NCBI GenBank assembly: GCA_040222875.1
Contig: JAVKCG010000027.1
Location: 186,001 to 250,000 of the forward strand
Length of the DNA stretch: 64,000 nt
DNA from: JAJCYL01 sp040222875
GTDB lineage: Bacteria; Bacteroidota; Bacteroidia; Cytophagales; Cyclobacteriaceae
Reading direction: 5' to 3'
The notes beneath the pieces were generated by a model, which worked only from the letters and a program-made list of their open reading frames with translations, was not told the DNA's origin and did not search any database. A program made the position numbers and the translations under genes. Shown here piece by piece: positions 1-8,878 of the stretch (its first letter is position 1; each line of letters opens with the position of its first letter).

Positions 1-130
1 CTATTTCTCTAAACGTTTCGAGTAGATCGCCGTCAATCTCTTCAACCAGCTCCGGATCACAATACCAATGCAGAAACTTCCTTGCCCACTCAGGTGGATT
101 GATTTTATGCGATTGGTTCTTCTCATTCAT
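1..130 (-). CDS. ABC transporter permease N-terminus (FtsX-like, prefix domain), partial
   Basis: Reading from an ATG at 130 down to base 1 gives 43 open codons that run off the window. The visible residues include PPEWARKFLHWYC followed by an EEIDGDLLETF stretch. This pattern is typical of the 'permease prefix domain 2' at the N-terminus of FtsX-like ABC permeases in Cytophagales, which normally follow a PadR regulator gene, as here (stop of the PadR gene is 9 bp upstream). The full protein would be about 800-900 residues, and nearly all of it lies outside. The family is inferred from this short motif plus the neighbour, so the call is fairly good but the function (transport substrate) is unknown. 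Confidence 0.7.
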   Translation of the reverse strand, partial: MNEKNQSHKINPPEWARKFLHWYCDPELVEEIDGDLLETFREI

Positions 131-139
131 CTATCATCA

Positions 140-484
140 TTAACAAAACCAGGCATATCTGTTAAAGGCCATTGAGGGCATTTCCTTCCAAAGGCCTTCC
201 CTAATCTCCCTCGCTTCCTCTAATGCTTTTCGGCCGAGGTTGGTCATTTTAAATAACCGCTTGCGTTTCCCGCCCCTTTCGTTTGTAGCTTCGCCTAGTT
301 CAGATTCCAAAAATTCCTTTGATTCCAACCTATGTAAAGCTGAATGAACAGTACTCAATGTTACATTTCTGCCCATCCTGACTTCTATTTCTTTCCTTAC
401 GCTTACGCCATAGGCCTGGTCATCAAGCACCCCTACGGTTAGCATCACTACCTCTTCAAACTCACCTAAATATGTACCCTTCAT
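140..484 (-). CDS. PadR family transcriptional regulator
   Basis: A 114-residue winged-helix protein. The start MKGTYLGEFEEVVMLTV, the helix containing YGVSVRKEIE, the recognition segment VTLSTVHSALHRLESK and the RKRLFKMTNLGRKAL wing are characteristic of PadR-type repressors. It has the short form of the family, without a long C-terminal dimerisation extension. It lies 9 bp upstream of the permease fragment and probably forms an operon with it; PadR-permease pairs are common in Cytophagales. Two copies of a 16-bp motif lie just upstream (501-516 and 545-560), so autoregulation is likely. The ligand is unknown. Confidence 0.9.
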   Translation of the reverse strand: MKGTYLGEFEEVVMLTVGVLDDQAYGVSVRKEIEVRMGRNVTLSTVHSALHRLESKEFLESELGEATNERGGKRKRLFKMTNLGRKALEEAREIREGLWKEMPSMAFNRYAWFC

Positions 485-500
485 AATTATTAGACTTTAT

Positions 501-560
501 ATTCGTAAATGCCGATAAAATTGTTGCATTAAAGCTAATATTTAATTCGTAAATGCCGAT
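501..560. promoter_or_regulatory. Direct-repeat operator candidate upstream of padR
   Basis: The 16-mer attcgtaaatgccgat occurs identically at 501-516 and 545-560, with starts 44 bp apart (about four helical turns). Each copy is itself an imperfect dyad (ttcg...ccga). It lies immediately upstream of the PadR start at 484. Its role as the PadR operator is inferred from position and repetition. Confidence 0.55.
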
Positions 561-574
561 TTTATTCTCAAATA

Positions 575-603
575 AAAAGCCCAACCAAATTGGCTGGGCT
601 TTT
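575..603 (-). terminator. Rho-independent terminator after the SusCD operon
   Basis: The stem agccca/tgggct is extended by inner pairs around ccaaattgg and is flanked by an A-run on the left, which becomes a T-run when read on the minus strand. It lies 22 bp beyond the stop of the lipoprotein gene, the last gene of the minus-strand block. It is also nearly symmetrical, so some activity on the plus strand is possible. Confidence 0.85.
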
Positions 604-624
604 AAATTATTCTATATCAATTAG

Positions 625-1479
625 TTACTGCTTCTGAGCAGTAACGTTTCCTGAACCAAAGCTACCAGCAGCAACCCTAAAGGTCCAGTCCATGTTGATA
701 ATGCCAGCACAGGCAAATACAAAGCCAGCGCCATCAACAGAACCACGACCGTAAGGTGTACCAACCCTAGGATCACTTGAATCCCAAGCTGGCTGATTAG
801 CCATAGTTGCACTTCCTACATCTGGGTCAACTTCTATTGCTATCTGATCACCAAGGCCATAACCCATTGGATCATCAAGTGTTAATGTGGTGCCAGAAGC
901 TGTGGCTGAAAAACCAGTCGACTGGAAGAAACCAACAGCGTCATTCTGCAAGTCATAGTCACCTGCTGCTTCAGAAGCAACGAATGGGCAAGAAACAAAT
1001 GCATTAAATTGCATCGCTTGTCTTTCACCCTGGTTAACTACATCACCAGTAATGTTTGCAGAAGTAAATTCACGGCCATCATTTCTGGTAATTATCGCAT
1101 CAAATACAAGCTGCGTCCCCGGAGGGATAGCCGCAACAGTTGTACCTAAAGCCGCTGCAGTAGCATCCAAGGTGATATTTAAATCAGTAGGGAAGCTAGT
1201 TACAGTTGTAAATGGTGAAAACGTAGTCCCACCATCCTGGCTAACTCTTAATGCATAAGAGGATACATTATTGCCGGGGTCAACAAGAATACCAGCAAAC
1301 GAAATTGCAGGTGTGAGTGTGACACCCAACACCGGCTCTTCAAATCGAACCATGGCCGCAAGCTCTGCAAGTTCAGAGCCATCAGGATCCGCAATTGCAT
1401 TGTCGAACTCGTTTTCACATGATGATAAAACCATCACGCAACTAGCCAACATTATTGAAAATATATTAAGTTTTTTCAT
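625..1479 (-). CDS. SusD-partner outer-membrane lipoprotein
   Basis: A 284-residue protein with a lipoprotein signal peptide: a charged start (MKKLN), a hydrophobic stretch and the lipobox LSSC with Cys at residue 21. The mature part is rich in Thr, Ala, Val and Gly and looks all-beta. It is the third gene of a susC-susD-lipoprotein series, 9 bp after the SusD gene, and is followed by a terminator. In such loci the third lipoprotein is often a SusE/F-like surface glycan- or ligand-binding protein; that role is inferred from position, as no domain is recognised with certainty. Confidence 0.75.
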   Translation of the reverse strand: MKKLNIFSIMLASCVMVLSSCENEFDNAIADPDGSELAELAAMVRFEEPVLGVTLTPAISFAGILVDPGNNVSSYALRVSQDGGTTFSPFTTVTSFPTDLNITLDATAAALGTTVAAIPPGTQLVFDAIITRNDGREFTSANITGDVVNQGERQAMQFNAFVSCPFVASEAAGDYDLQNDAVGFFQSTGFSATASGTTLTLDDPMGYGLGDQIAIEVDPDVGSATMANQPAWDSSDPRVGTPYGRGSVDGAGFVFACAGIINMDWTFRVAAGSFGSGNVTAQKQ

Positions 1480-1488
1480 GTCATTTGA

Positions 1489-3099
1489 TTAATTAAGTGC
1501 TGCTGGGTTAGTATCCCAGAAAACATTCGCATTGTTCAAAGTAACTTTCTGATCAAAGTTGTTATTAGTATTAACAGCTTTGGCAGGATAGAAGAAACTC
1601 CTCACAAACTCACCTGGCTGCGGCACCAACGGCAATTGAATATTGCTTGGCATGCCAGTTCTTCTGTATAGGTTCATTGGCTCAACACCATTTCCATATA
1701 GTGCTATGTAGTATTGCTCAGCAATCAAATCAAGTTTACCATTATTGTCTCTTGAATTGAAATCAGCAATAATAGCATCAACATAGTTTCCAATTTGAGT
1801 ATCGGTTGGGATGAAATCAGCATCAGCAATGGAAGAACCGAAATTCATCACATAGTCAACTGAACCTTCTATACCGTTACGCAAGTATTCAGCGGCATCA
1901 CCGTTAACGCCCATGGCAATGACAGCCTCAGCTAGCATGAAATCTACCCAGAATGACATCATCATTGGGTGGATACCGGCACCACCTAAATTTGTACTAT
2001 TAGCACCAGTGTTAAAGCTATCATCATCAAACGCACCACCTGCAGGGTATACACCAAATAATGTCCTTAACTGACCATCTGGTGGAATACCATCTGTATC
2101 AAGGTGATCCCTACCCCAATAACCTTCAGGTAAGAAATCCTGGCACCATGGCCCATTTGTTGGATAATGACCTGGCCGTGTTTCCTGAACACAGTTCATT
2201 TCATTCACGTCAGTTGTATGGAAATCAGCCTGACGATAGAAATAATACCTGCTTCTTGGGTCTGTTCCATATGGGCGGTTTTCACCTACAAGTAACCACA
2301 TGAAATAATTGGACTGATAGTCGCTACCACCAGAAACATAATTATCAAGGAAAAACTCCTGACGTGAATCAGGTGCCTGAGCGTTAGCACTATGCTGGAA
2401 TGCAAAGTCCTGACCAGCAGTAATTGTGCTGCCTATTAAGCCATTAATCGTTGTTGAGCTACCACCAACCAATCTTGTGGTTAGTTCTTTTCTCAACAAT
2501 AAGGTGTTTGCAAGAGCTTGCCATGAAGCAGCATCCCCACCATAAAAAATATCTGATGTAGGAGCTGCACCACCTGCCTGAAAATCAGCTATAGCTGAAA
2601 TTAGATCAGCCTCAGCTGTAGCATAAATACTGGCACCATCATCAGCAGCAGGTTCAAAATTATTTGGATCTAGGGCCTCAGAAAATGGTATATCACCAAA
2701 CATATCAACCATGCTCATTAATAAATAGGCCCTAAGCACCTTACCAATACCAGCATGAATGCCTAATTCTTTGTCTTCCGCTAAAGGAACAAGGGTGTTG
2801 ATATCACTAAGGATCGATGTATAGGTCAATTCCCATATATCATCATAATCCTCAGGCTGATTCCAGCCTATATAAGTATCTGCCCTTGGGTTTGAATCAG
2901 TAATCCTTGCCATTTGCATGGCCAATTCATGCGACTCATAATACCAATCTTTAAATGCAAACTGTGCTGAATTCAGAACGAAGTCCACACTCGCCGACTC
3001 TGGCGAAAGATTGTTCGGGTCTTGCTGCAGATCAAGCTCACATGAAGATGCGACTATCATCACAGCAACCATTGAATATATTGCTATTATTTTTTTCAT
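1489..3099 (-). CDS. SusD/RagB family nutrient-binding lipoprotein
   Basis: A 536-residue lipoprotein of the SusD/RagB family (SusD-like subgroup). The signal peptide ends at the lipobox ASSC, followed by the typical ELDLQQDPNNLSPESAS start, in which early DPN and LSPE motifs are common. Later segments such as KVLRAYLLMSMVDMFGDIPFSEAL match the helical TPR-like core of SusD proteins. It sits on the outer surface and forms the lid over the SusC barrel. It lies 33 bp downstream of susC and 9 bp upstream of the lipoprotein gene, so the three are co-transcribed. The substrate cannot be read from the sequence; no glycosidase or sulfatase lies nearby, so a non-glycan ligand such as a peptide is possible. 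Confidence 0.93.
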   Translation of the reverse strand: MKKIIAIYSMVAVMIVASSCELDLQQDPNNLSPESASVDFVLNSAQFAFKDWYYESHELAMQMARITDSNPRADTYIGWNQPEDYDDIWELTYTSILSDINTLVPLAEDKELGIHAGIGKVLRAYLLMSMVDMFGDIPFSEALDPNNFEPAADDGASIYATAEADLISAIADFQAGGAAPTSDIFYGGDAASWQALANTLLLRKELTTRLVGGSSTTINGLIGSTITAGQDFAFQHSANAQAPDSRQEFFLDNYVSGGSDYQSNYFMWLLVGENRPYGTDPRSRYYFYRQADFHTTDVNEMNCVQETRPGHYPTNGPWCQDFLPEGYWGRDHLDTDGIPPDGQLRTLFGVYPAGGAFDDDSFNTGANSTNLGGAGIHPMMMSFWVDFMLAEAVIAMGVNGDAAEYLRNGIEGSVDYVMNFGSSIADADFIPTDTQIGNYVDAIIADFNSRDNNGKLDLIAEQYYIALYGNGVEPMNLYRRTGMPSNIQLPLVPQPGEFVRSFFYPAKAVNTNNNFDQKVTLNNANVFWDTNPAALN

Positions 3100-3132
3100 T
3101 TTTCTCTATTGTTAAAGTTTAACAATGTCGGT

Positions 3133-6100
3133 TTAGAACCTAGCTCTTAGGCTCACTCCATAACGCTTAGAACTTGGACCAGTTAAGTAATCAAAGCCAA
3201 GGCCATTACCGCCGGCGTTGAATGAAGTAACTTCCGAATCCGCGTTGACATGCTCAGGGAAGTTGATGGCATCATACCACAAGTTCTGACCTGAGAAAGT
3301 AACCGTTAACTCACCAAATGGAGTCTTGTCCAAGATTGACTTAGGCAACGTGTACGCCAAAGAAACATCCCTTAACCTGATTGTAGTGCCGTCATATGTC
3401 TGGAACTCATCAGGACCTGTGAACATCACATCAAAGCCCATGTTCGTAGCTGTAATAATCTGGTTGTTAGGAGTACCATCTCCCTGAACACCGTTCATTA
3501 CATAGAACCTGGTTCTGTCTCTCTCAGTATCTTTTGATACACCTCTACCGTAAATCGCAGCATTGGTTAAAGAGTGAACTGCTCCACCTTCTCTGTAGTC
3601 AAGCTGTGCACTTAAAGTGATGCCTTTCCATGAGAAAGTGTTGATTAAAGAGGTAGTGAAATCCGGGTTAGGGTCACCTAACTCATCGATGTTCGCTGCC
3701 TGACGTGGCAAACCATTGGTTTCAATAATGTTCTGGCCATTAGCATCCCTGGCAACAACACTACCTTGCATCATATTAAATGGCCTTCCAACAATTGCAA
3801 AGTTGCCCTGATTGGTAAAACCTGCAATTGTGATCTGGCTTAAGCCATCAGTTAACTCATTAACATCAGTTTTGTATGCGAAGAAGTTACCTGTTAAATC
3901 CCAACGGAAATCACCTACCTGCACAGGCGTAGCATTGATATCAAGCTCAATACCCCTGTTTTCAATCTCACCAATGTTTACCAAAGTAGAAGTAAAACCA
4001 GTTGCAGGATCAAGAGTTGCCTGAGTGATCAAGTCCTGGGTTAACCTTCTATAAAGGGTCACATTCAATCCAATCTTGTTCTGGATGATTTTTGTCTCAA
4101 CTCCAACTTCGAATTCCTTCTGAAGCTCTGGCTTCAGGTTAGGGTTACCAAGCACCGCTGATGAACCATTGTCGCTATCACTGAAGATAGTTGAGTTACC
4201 ATTTGTTGAAACAACATTGCCACCGTTATCAACAAATGCCCTTGCATTTGAATTAAGAACTGGACGGGTATTGTAAGGATCTGGGAAACCAGCAGACGTA
4301 CCGTATCCAACCCTAAACTTCAAGTAGTTCAAAATATCACCACCTATATCAAATACAGATGTAGGTACGAATGATAAACTAACTGATGGATAGAACAATG
4401 ACCTGTTAGCCTTCTCTACTGACGATGACCAGTCATTTCTTCCTGCTACGTTTAAGAACAAGAAATCTTTATAATCAGCCGTTATCTGTCCATAAAGACC
4501 CATTAGGTTTTCTCTCTGAGTGTTCTGGATATCTAATCCAGAGAAACTATTGATTGCAGACTGCGAAGTAAAGTTTGAGTGCTCAATGAAGCCAAACACT
4601 AATTGGTTAGTACTCTCAATTCCAGTTCTGTCAAACAAATCCTGTCTTGCATTGGCACCAATGTTTGCCTGGATTCCTATATCCTCGTTGATCCTCTTAT
4701 TGATCGTTGCGATGATACTGTGGTCCCAAATAGTATTGGTAATGTTAGCAGTCCTGAATACACCTGGTGTAATGTTAGGCTGTGTCTGGCTACCCCTGTT
4801 GATCCAGAAATTCTGGGTCTCTGAGTAAGTATCCAATCCAACTCGGTACATGACATTGATCCACTCTGCGATATCATATGTCAAGCTTGTCTTGCCATAG
4901 AACCTTGTTACATCATCAGTGTTACGTGAATTCCTAAGTGTCCAGTTTGGGTTGGTAATATCATTACCACTCCTATAATACACTGGACGGCCATCAAGTG
5001 GTGCCTGGAATGGAAGTCCATTCAAATCAACACTTCGAGGAGTATAGAATACATCACCAAAGATCGACTCACTCTGTCCAATTGAGCTACTTCCTGATGA
5101 AGCATTGATTGGTGGCGTGGCCATATCAGTAATCGCAACATTAAATGTTGAGCTTAATGTTAACTTATTTGAAAGCTTGGCGTTTCCACCAACACCGAAG
5201 TTAAACTTCTCTAATACGTTCTGAGGAACAAATCCCTCATCTCTGGTATAGCTGAAAGAAGCACCATAACTAGTGTTTTCTTTAGCTGCGTTAATGGCTA
5301 CAGAAGTGGTAGTAACGTTACCCTTTTGGAAGAACCTGCCAACGTTATCATATGGCTGATAGAAGTAAGGTACATTACCACTAGCCAACTCAGGGAACTG
5401 GTTCCTTAAAGTAGGGTCAGTTAATCGCTCAATTGGGTGTTGTGCTGTTGTACCATCGGCATTAATGCCTCTCTGGCCTCTTGTATCAAAGTGAGGGCCC
5501 CAGTTAGAAAAGAAGAAACCAAAGTTCTGGTGGAAACCACCACCATACTGGTTCTGGTAATCTGGAAGTGATGCTATCTCCGTAGTGAAATAACTCTGGT
5601 TGAAGCTAACTTCCATCTTCTTAGGAGATGATCCAGTGCGGCCATTCTTAGTAGTAACAAGTACTACACCGTTCCTGCCAAGCTCACCATAAATAACTGT
5701 TGCACTCAATCCTTTCAATACAGAGATGCTCTCTACGTTGTTGGGGTCAAGGTCCAAAAAGCGACTGGATGTTGCACCACCACCTTGCTGGAAGTCATTT
5801 GTATCATTATCTGTGTTAGTTGCAGAATTAAAAGGAACACCATCCACAACAAAAAGTGGCTGGTTAGAACCAGTAATAGAAGTGTAACCTCGAATAATGA
5901 TGTTACTACCTGTTCCACTCACACCATTTGACTGGGTGATGTTCATTCCAGGTACCTTACCTCTTAATAATCTTGCGATATCAGCTTCAGGCTTTTCAGC
6001 CACCTGATCGCCATCAACCTGATGTACTGCGTATCCTAAGGCCTTCTTATCCTTCTTAATTCCCTGGGCAGTTACAACTACCTCTACAAGTTCCGTTACA

Positions 6101-6393
6101 TCTTCTGCCAGGCTCACATCAATAACTGAACGTGAACCGATTTCTACCTCCTGGGTAGCATAACCGATGTAAGTGAAAACCAACGTACCGCCATCAGATG
6201 GTACACTAAGCCGATAGTTACCGTCAAAATCGGTAATTGTTCCAGTAGTTGTTCCTTTCACAACTACGTTCACACCCGGCAAACCAGATCCGTCCGATGA
6301 AGACGAAATTCGACCTGATATCGATCGATCTTGCGCCCATAATATGGACGACATGCCTAAAAGCATTAAGCTGAGTAGTAAAGATTTTCTCAT
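3133..6393 (-). CDS. SusC/RagA family TonB-linked outer-membrane transporter
   Basis: A 1086-residue protein with an N-terminal signal peptide ending in WAQ. Residues about 23-100 form a carboxypeptidase-like regulatory domain (ISGRI, GLPGVNVVVKGTTTGT, DFDGNYRLSV). A TonB-dependent plug follows at about 115-225 (LLRGKVPGMNI, IIIRGYTSI, PLFVVDGVPF), then a long beta-barrel ending in aromatic YGVSLRARF. Length and order match SusC/RagA importers. No STN domain is present, so anti-sigma signalling through this receptor is not expected. Together with the SusD gene it imports a nutrient across the outer membrane using TonB energy. The 149 bp upstream separate it from a response-regulator gene on the same strand. 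Confidence 0.95.
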   Translation of the reverse strand: MRKSLLLSLMLLGMSSILWAQDRSISGRISSSSDGSGLPGVNVVVKGTTTGTITDFDGNYRLSVPSDGGTLVFTYIGYATQEVEIGSRSVIDVSLAEDVTELVEVVVTAQGIKKDKKALGYAVHQVDGDQVAEKPEADIARLLRGKVPGMNITQSNGVSGTGSNIIIRGYTSITGSNQPLFVVDGVPFNSATNTDNDTNDFQQGGGATSSRFLDLDPNNVESISVLKGLSATVIYGELGRNGVVLVTTKNGRTGSSPKKMEVSFNQSYFTTEIASLPDYQNQYGGGFHQNFGFFFSNWGPHFDTRGQRGINADGTTAQHPIERLTDPTLRNQFPELASGNVPYFYQPYDNVGRFFQKGNVTTTSVAINAAKENTSYGASFSYTRDEGFVPQNVLEKFNFGVGGNAKLSNKLTLSSTFNVAITDMATPPINASSGSSSIGQSESIFGDVFYTPRSVDLNGLPFQAPLDGRPVYYRSGNDITNPNWTLRNSRNTDDVTRFYGKTSLTYDIAEWINVMYRVGLDTYSETQNFWINRGSQTQPNITPGVFRTANITNTIWDHSIIATINKRINEDIGIQANIGANARQDLFDRTGIESTNQLVFGFIEHSNFTSQSAINSFSGLDIQNTQRENLMGLYGQITADYKDFLFLNVAGRNDWSSSVEKANRSLFYPSVSLSFVPTSVFDIGGDILNYLKFRVGYGTSAGFPDPYNTRPVLNSNARAFVDNGGNVVSTNGNSTIFSDSDNGSSAVLGNPNLKPELQKEFEVGVETKIIQNKIGLNVTLYRRLTQDLITQATLDPATGFTSTLVNIGEIENRGIELDINATPVQVGDFRWDLTGNFFAYKTDVNELTDGLSQITIAGFTNQGNFAIVGRPFNMMQGSVVARDANGQNIIETNGLPRQAANIDELGDPNPDFTTSLINTFSWKGITLSAQLDYREGGAVHSLTNAAIYGRGVSKDTERDRTRFYVMNGVQGDGTPNNQIITATNMGFDVMFTGPDEFQTYDGTTIRLRDVSLAYTLPKSILDKTPFGELTVTFSGQNLWYDAINFPEHVNADSEVTSFNAGGNGLGFDYLTGPSSKRYGVSLRARF

Positions 6394-6542
6394 GCTATGA
6401 TTTTATATGTTAAACATTTATTTACTGCGAATAGTGGGGCATTCTCATGCACACTATTACACACCTACAAATTTGTTGATGATAAAAGGGCTATATATGA
6501 CCCACTGAGTTGGTTCTTTATCCCCCAAAAAGTGGTACTCTG

Positions 6543-7172
6543 CTATATAAACTTCTCTTTCATAGCAAGAGAGATAGCATCAGCTTTGGTATCTACATGA
6601 AGTTTAGAGTAGATGTTTTTTATGTGGGATTTAACTGTATCGTTTGCTATACCAAGTTCGTCAGCGATCATGGAGTAGGTCTTCCCTTTGGATATTAATG
6701 TAAGGATTTCGGTTTCTCTTTTAGTTAAGGGGGAGAAATAACTCTTTTGAAAAGATCCAATAACTTTTCTTGCAATTCTACTTGTCATGTAGGCACCACC
6801 CATTTCAATTTGCTCAAATGCCTTTTCGATCTCTGTCAAGCCTGCCGTCTTTGATAAATAGCCGCAAGCACCGGCCGATAGTGCCTGAAAGATGGATTCA
6901 TCATTTTCGTGGATAGTTACCACCAGAATGTCAATTCGAGGATATTTCTTCTTAATCTGCCTGATTCCTTCGGTGCCACTCATTCCTGGTAGCTCCAAGT
7001 CCATCATGATTAAATCCGGCCGGTCATGACCTATTTCTTTAATGACATCTTCGCATTTGCGATATACCGCCACTACCTCATAGTTATTAATTCCGTTGAC
7101 CAGAAATGAATATAGATTGCTTAATTCAGAGTTGTCTTCTACAATAACGACACGCCGCTCATAAATACTCAT
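6543..7172 (-). CDS. Response regulator, NarL/FixJ (LuxR HTH) type, copy 1
   Basis: A 209-residue two-component regulator. The receiver domain spans about residues 8-125, with the acidic VEDNS pocket and the phospho-acceptor Asp58 in LIMMDLELPGM. The LuxR-type helix-turn-helix is at about 145-207 (SPLTKRETEILTLISKGKTY, DTVKSHIKNIYSKL). It is very similar along its whole length to the product of 7325-7954, so the two arose by tandem duplication. Its probable partner is the histidine kinase gene at 7979-8710, and its target could be the susC operon just downstream. The 152 bp between the two regulator genes suggest a separate promoter. Confidence 0.93.
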   Translation of the reverse strand: MSIYERRVVIVEDNSELSNLYSFLVNGINNYEVVAVYRKCEDVIKEIGHDRPDLIMMDLELPGMSGTEGIRQIKKKYPRIDILVVTIHENDESIFQALSAGACGYLSKTAGLTEIEKAFEQIEMGGAYMTSRIARKVIGSFQKSYFSPLTKRETEILTLISKGKTYSMIADELGIANDTVKSHIKNIYSKLHVDTKADAISLAMKEKFI

Positions 7173-7324
7173 TAGGGGATAATTGATAAAATAAACTAAT
7201 CATGAAATGGTCAACTCACAGACTAATGTTAACCAAAGATTGTGATTGATTAGCTTATAACAATGCCCCCCTTAATGAATTGCAATCCCCTCTTTTGGGT
7301 GAATTGGCTGTAATTCTTAAAGAA

Positions 7325-7954
7325 TTAGATGAATTTTTCTTTTAATGCCACTGAAATCGCATCTGCCTTTGTATCCACCTGCAGCTTGGCATAAATATTC
7401 TTAATATGGGATTTAACAGTATCGCTGGCAATATTTAAATCAGTGGCGATCATAGTGTAAGTTTTACCTCTTGCTACTAATGATAGAACCTCGGTTTCCC
7501 TTTTGGTCAGTGGTGAATAATAGCTCTTTTGAAATGACTCAATTACCTTCCTGGCGATGCGGCTAGTCATATAGGCCCCTCCCCTTTCTATTTGAATAAG
7601 GGCCCTTTCGATTTCAGCGATACCAGCAGTTTTTGAAAGATAACCACTGGCACCGGCAGCCAGTGCATCAAAAATGATATCATCATTCTCGAGGATTGAA
7701 ACAACCAACATTTCAATTCTGGGATATTTCTTCTTTATCTCAATAATGCCCTCGACACCGTTCATTCCCGGCAATTCGATATCAATGAAAATAATATCTG
7801 GTTTATCATGATTAAGCTTAGGGATTGCATCTTCGCAGGATTCGTAAACATTGGCAATGGAATAATTTGCTATTCCATTTACCATAAATGCATAAAGTTC
7901 CCTTAATTCTGAGTTGTCTTCAATCACAACTACCCTTCGATCGTAGGCATTCAT
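7325..7954 (-). CDS. Response regulator, NarL/FixJ (LuxR HTH) type, copy 2
   Basis: A 209-residue receiver plus LuxR HTH protein, collinear with the regulator at 6543-7172 and the same length. Phospho-acceptor Asp58 lies in IIFIDIELPGM. The receiver signature (IEDNS, KTAGIAEIERAL) and the output domain (SPLTKRETEVLSLVARGKTY, DTVKSHIKNIYAKLQV) are complete. Both copies keep the DTVKSHIKNIY recognition helix, so they probably bind similar sites, while receiver surfaces differ more. It starts 24 bp after the histidine-kinase stop, indicating co-transcription with that kinase. Confidence 0.93.
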   Translation of the reverse strand: MNAYDRRVVVIEDNSELRELYAFMVNGIANYSIANVYESCEDAIPKLNHDKPDIIFIDIELPGMNGVEGIIEIKKKYPRIEMLVVSILENDDIIFDALAAGASGYLSKTAGIAEIERALIQIERGGAYMTSRIARKVIESFQKSYYSPLTKRETEVLSLVARGKTYTMIATDLNIASDTVKSHIKNIYAKLQVDTKADAISVALKEKFI

Positions 7955-7978
7955 TGATGGTGATTTAAGGTTAAGATG

Positions 7979-8710
7979 TTATGAAGCCTGTCGTGTGATC
8001 ACAAAATCATCACCATTTGGTGTTGTGTTGAGCTGTTGATGTTCTCTAAATAACTTTATTGTAGTACCTCGGCCGGGTTGCGAATCTATTTCCAACTGAC
8101 CATGAACTTTGTTAGCCCTCTGTTTCATATTCTTCAATCCGAATGAGTTAGATGAAGAAATCCCCTTGACCTTACGTTCAAATCCAGAACCATTATCTGA
8201 AATTTGGATGGTCATTTTTTCCTGGTCAAGCAGGAAGTCAAGTTCAACCCTTGATGCGGATGAGTGCTTGATAATGTTGCTGAAAGCTTCTTTGAACAAT
8301 AAAATGATCTGATATGCTGTAGATGTATCAATCTCAACATTATCGGAATTAGATTCAGAAAAATCGACCAGAAACTCTATTCCAGTCCCTTCAAATAATT
8401 CCTCACCAACATCCTTCAGGTAATAGTAGATGTTTGCCGGATTGTTTTCTAATGAGCCAACAGTCCAAATGAAATCTTTGGTAGACCTCAATAAGCTGTC
8501 AACTACTTTTTCGGCATTGTTAAAAAAATCAGGGGTGAGCTCATCCTTACGCTCAAGTTTGATCTTAGCTATTTTGATTCTGGATGAGAGAATGGCCAGG
8601 GAATTACCCAGTTCATCATGTAGTTCTTTTACAAGTTCTGATTTGAGCCGTTGTTCCAGTGAGTTTGAGTAGAGTTGTTGCATTGACCTTAGTTTTTGAG
8701 TTTTTGACAC
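7979..8710 (-). CDS. Cytoplasmic sensor histidine kinase (HisKA_3 type)
   Basis: A 243-residue kinase without any membrane segment or recognisable sensor domain. It starts at a GTG codon; an ATG nine codons later (8683) is an alternative. The HisKA_3 dimerisation helix has the phospho-acceptor His31 in LVKELHDELGNSLAIL. The ATPase domain follows with an N-box (FKEAFSNIIKHS), a DNGSGF G1 box and a PGRGTTIKLF G2 box. This layout fits the NarX/DegS-like kinases that phosphorylate LuxR-type regulators, two of which follow directly. The input may come from a partner protein because no sensor is encoded. The family call is firm; the signal is unknown. Confidence 0.9.
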   Translation of the reverse strand: MSKTQKLRSMQQLYSNSLEQRLKSELVKELHDELGNSLAILSSRIKIAKIKLERKDELTPDFFNNAEKVVDSLLRSTKDFIWTVGSLENNPANIYYYLKDVGEELFEGTGIEFLVDFSESNSDNVEIDTSTAYQIILLFKEAFSNIIKHSSASRVELDFLLDQEKMTIQISDNGSGFERKVKGISSSNSFGLKNMKQRANKVHGQLEIDSQPGRGTTIKLFREHQQLNTTPNGDDFVITRQAS

Positions 8711-8878
8711 TTATTATTACGCCACTCCCTACCAAGAGTTCTTCATTGTGAAGTAAATGGTAGAATAAACATGGCGAACGGTGATTAATCAATGAATGAC
8801 ATCCCTAATCACATAAATGAAACAACGCATGATAAACTATACCCTAACAAAATTCGCCTGCCAAAAAACAAATATTTG

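Noticed and set aside
6394..6542. Promoter search upstream of susC
   Set aside because: No TAnnTTTG element with a suitable -33 partner was found, so no promoter is reported.
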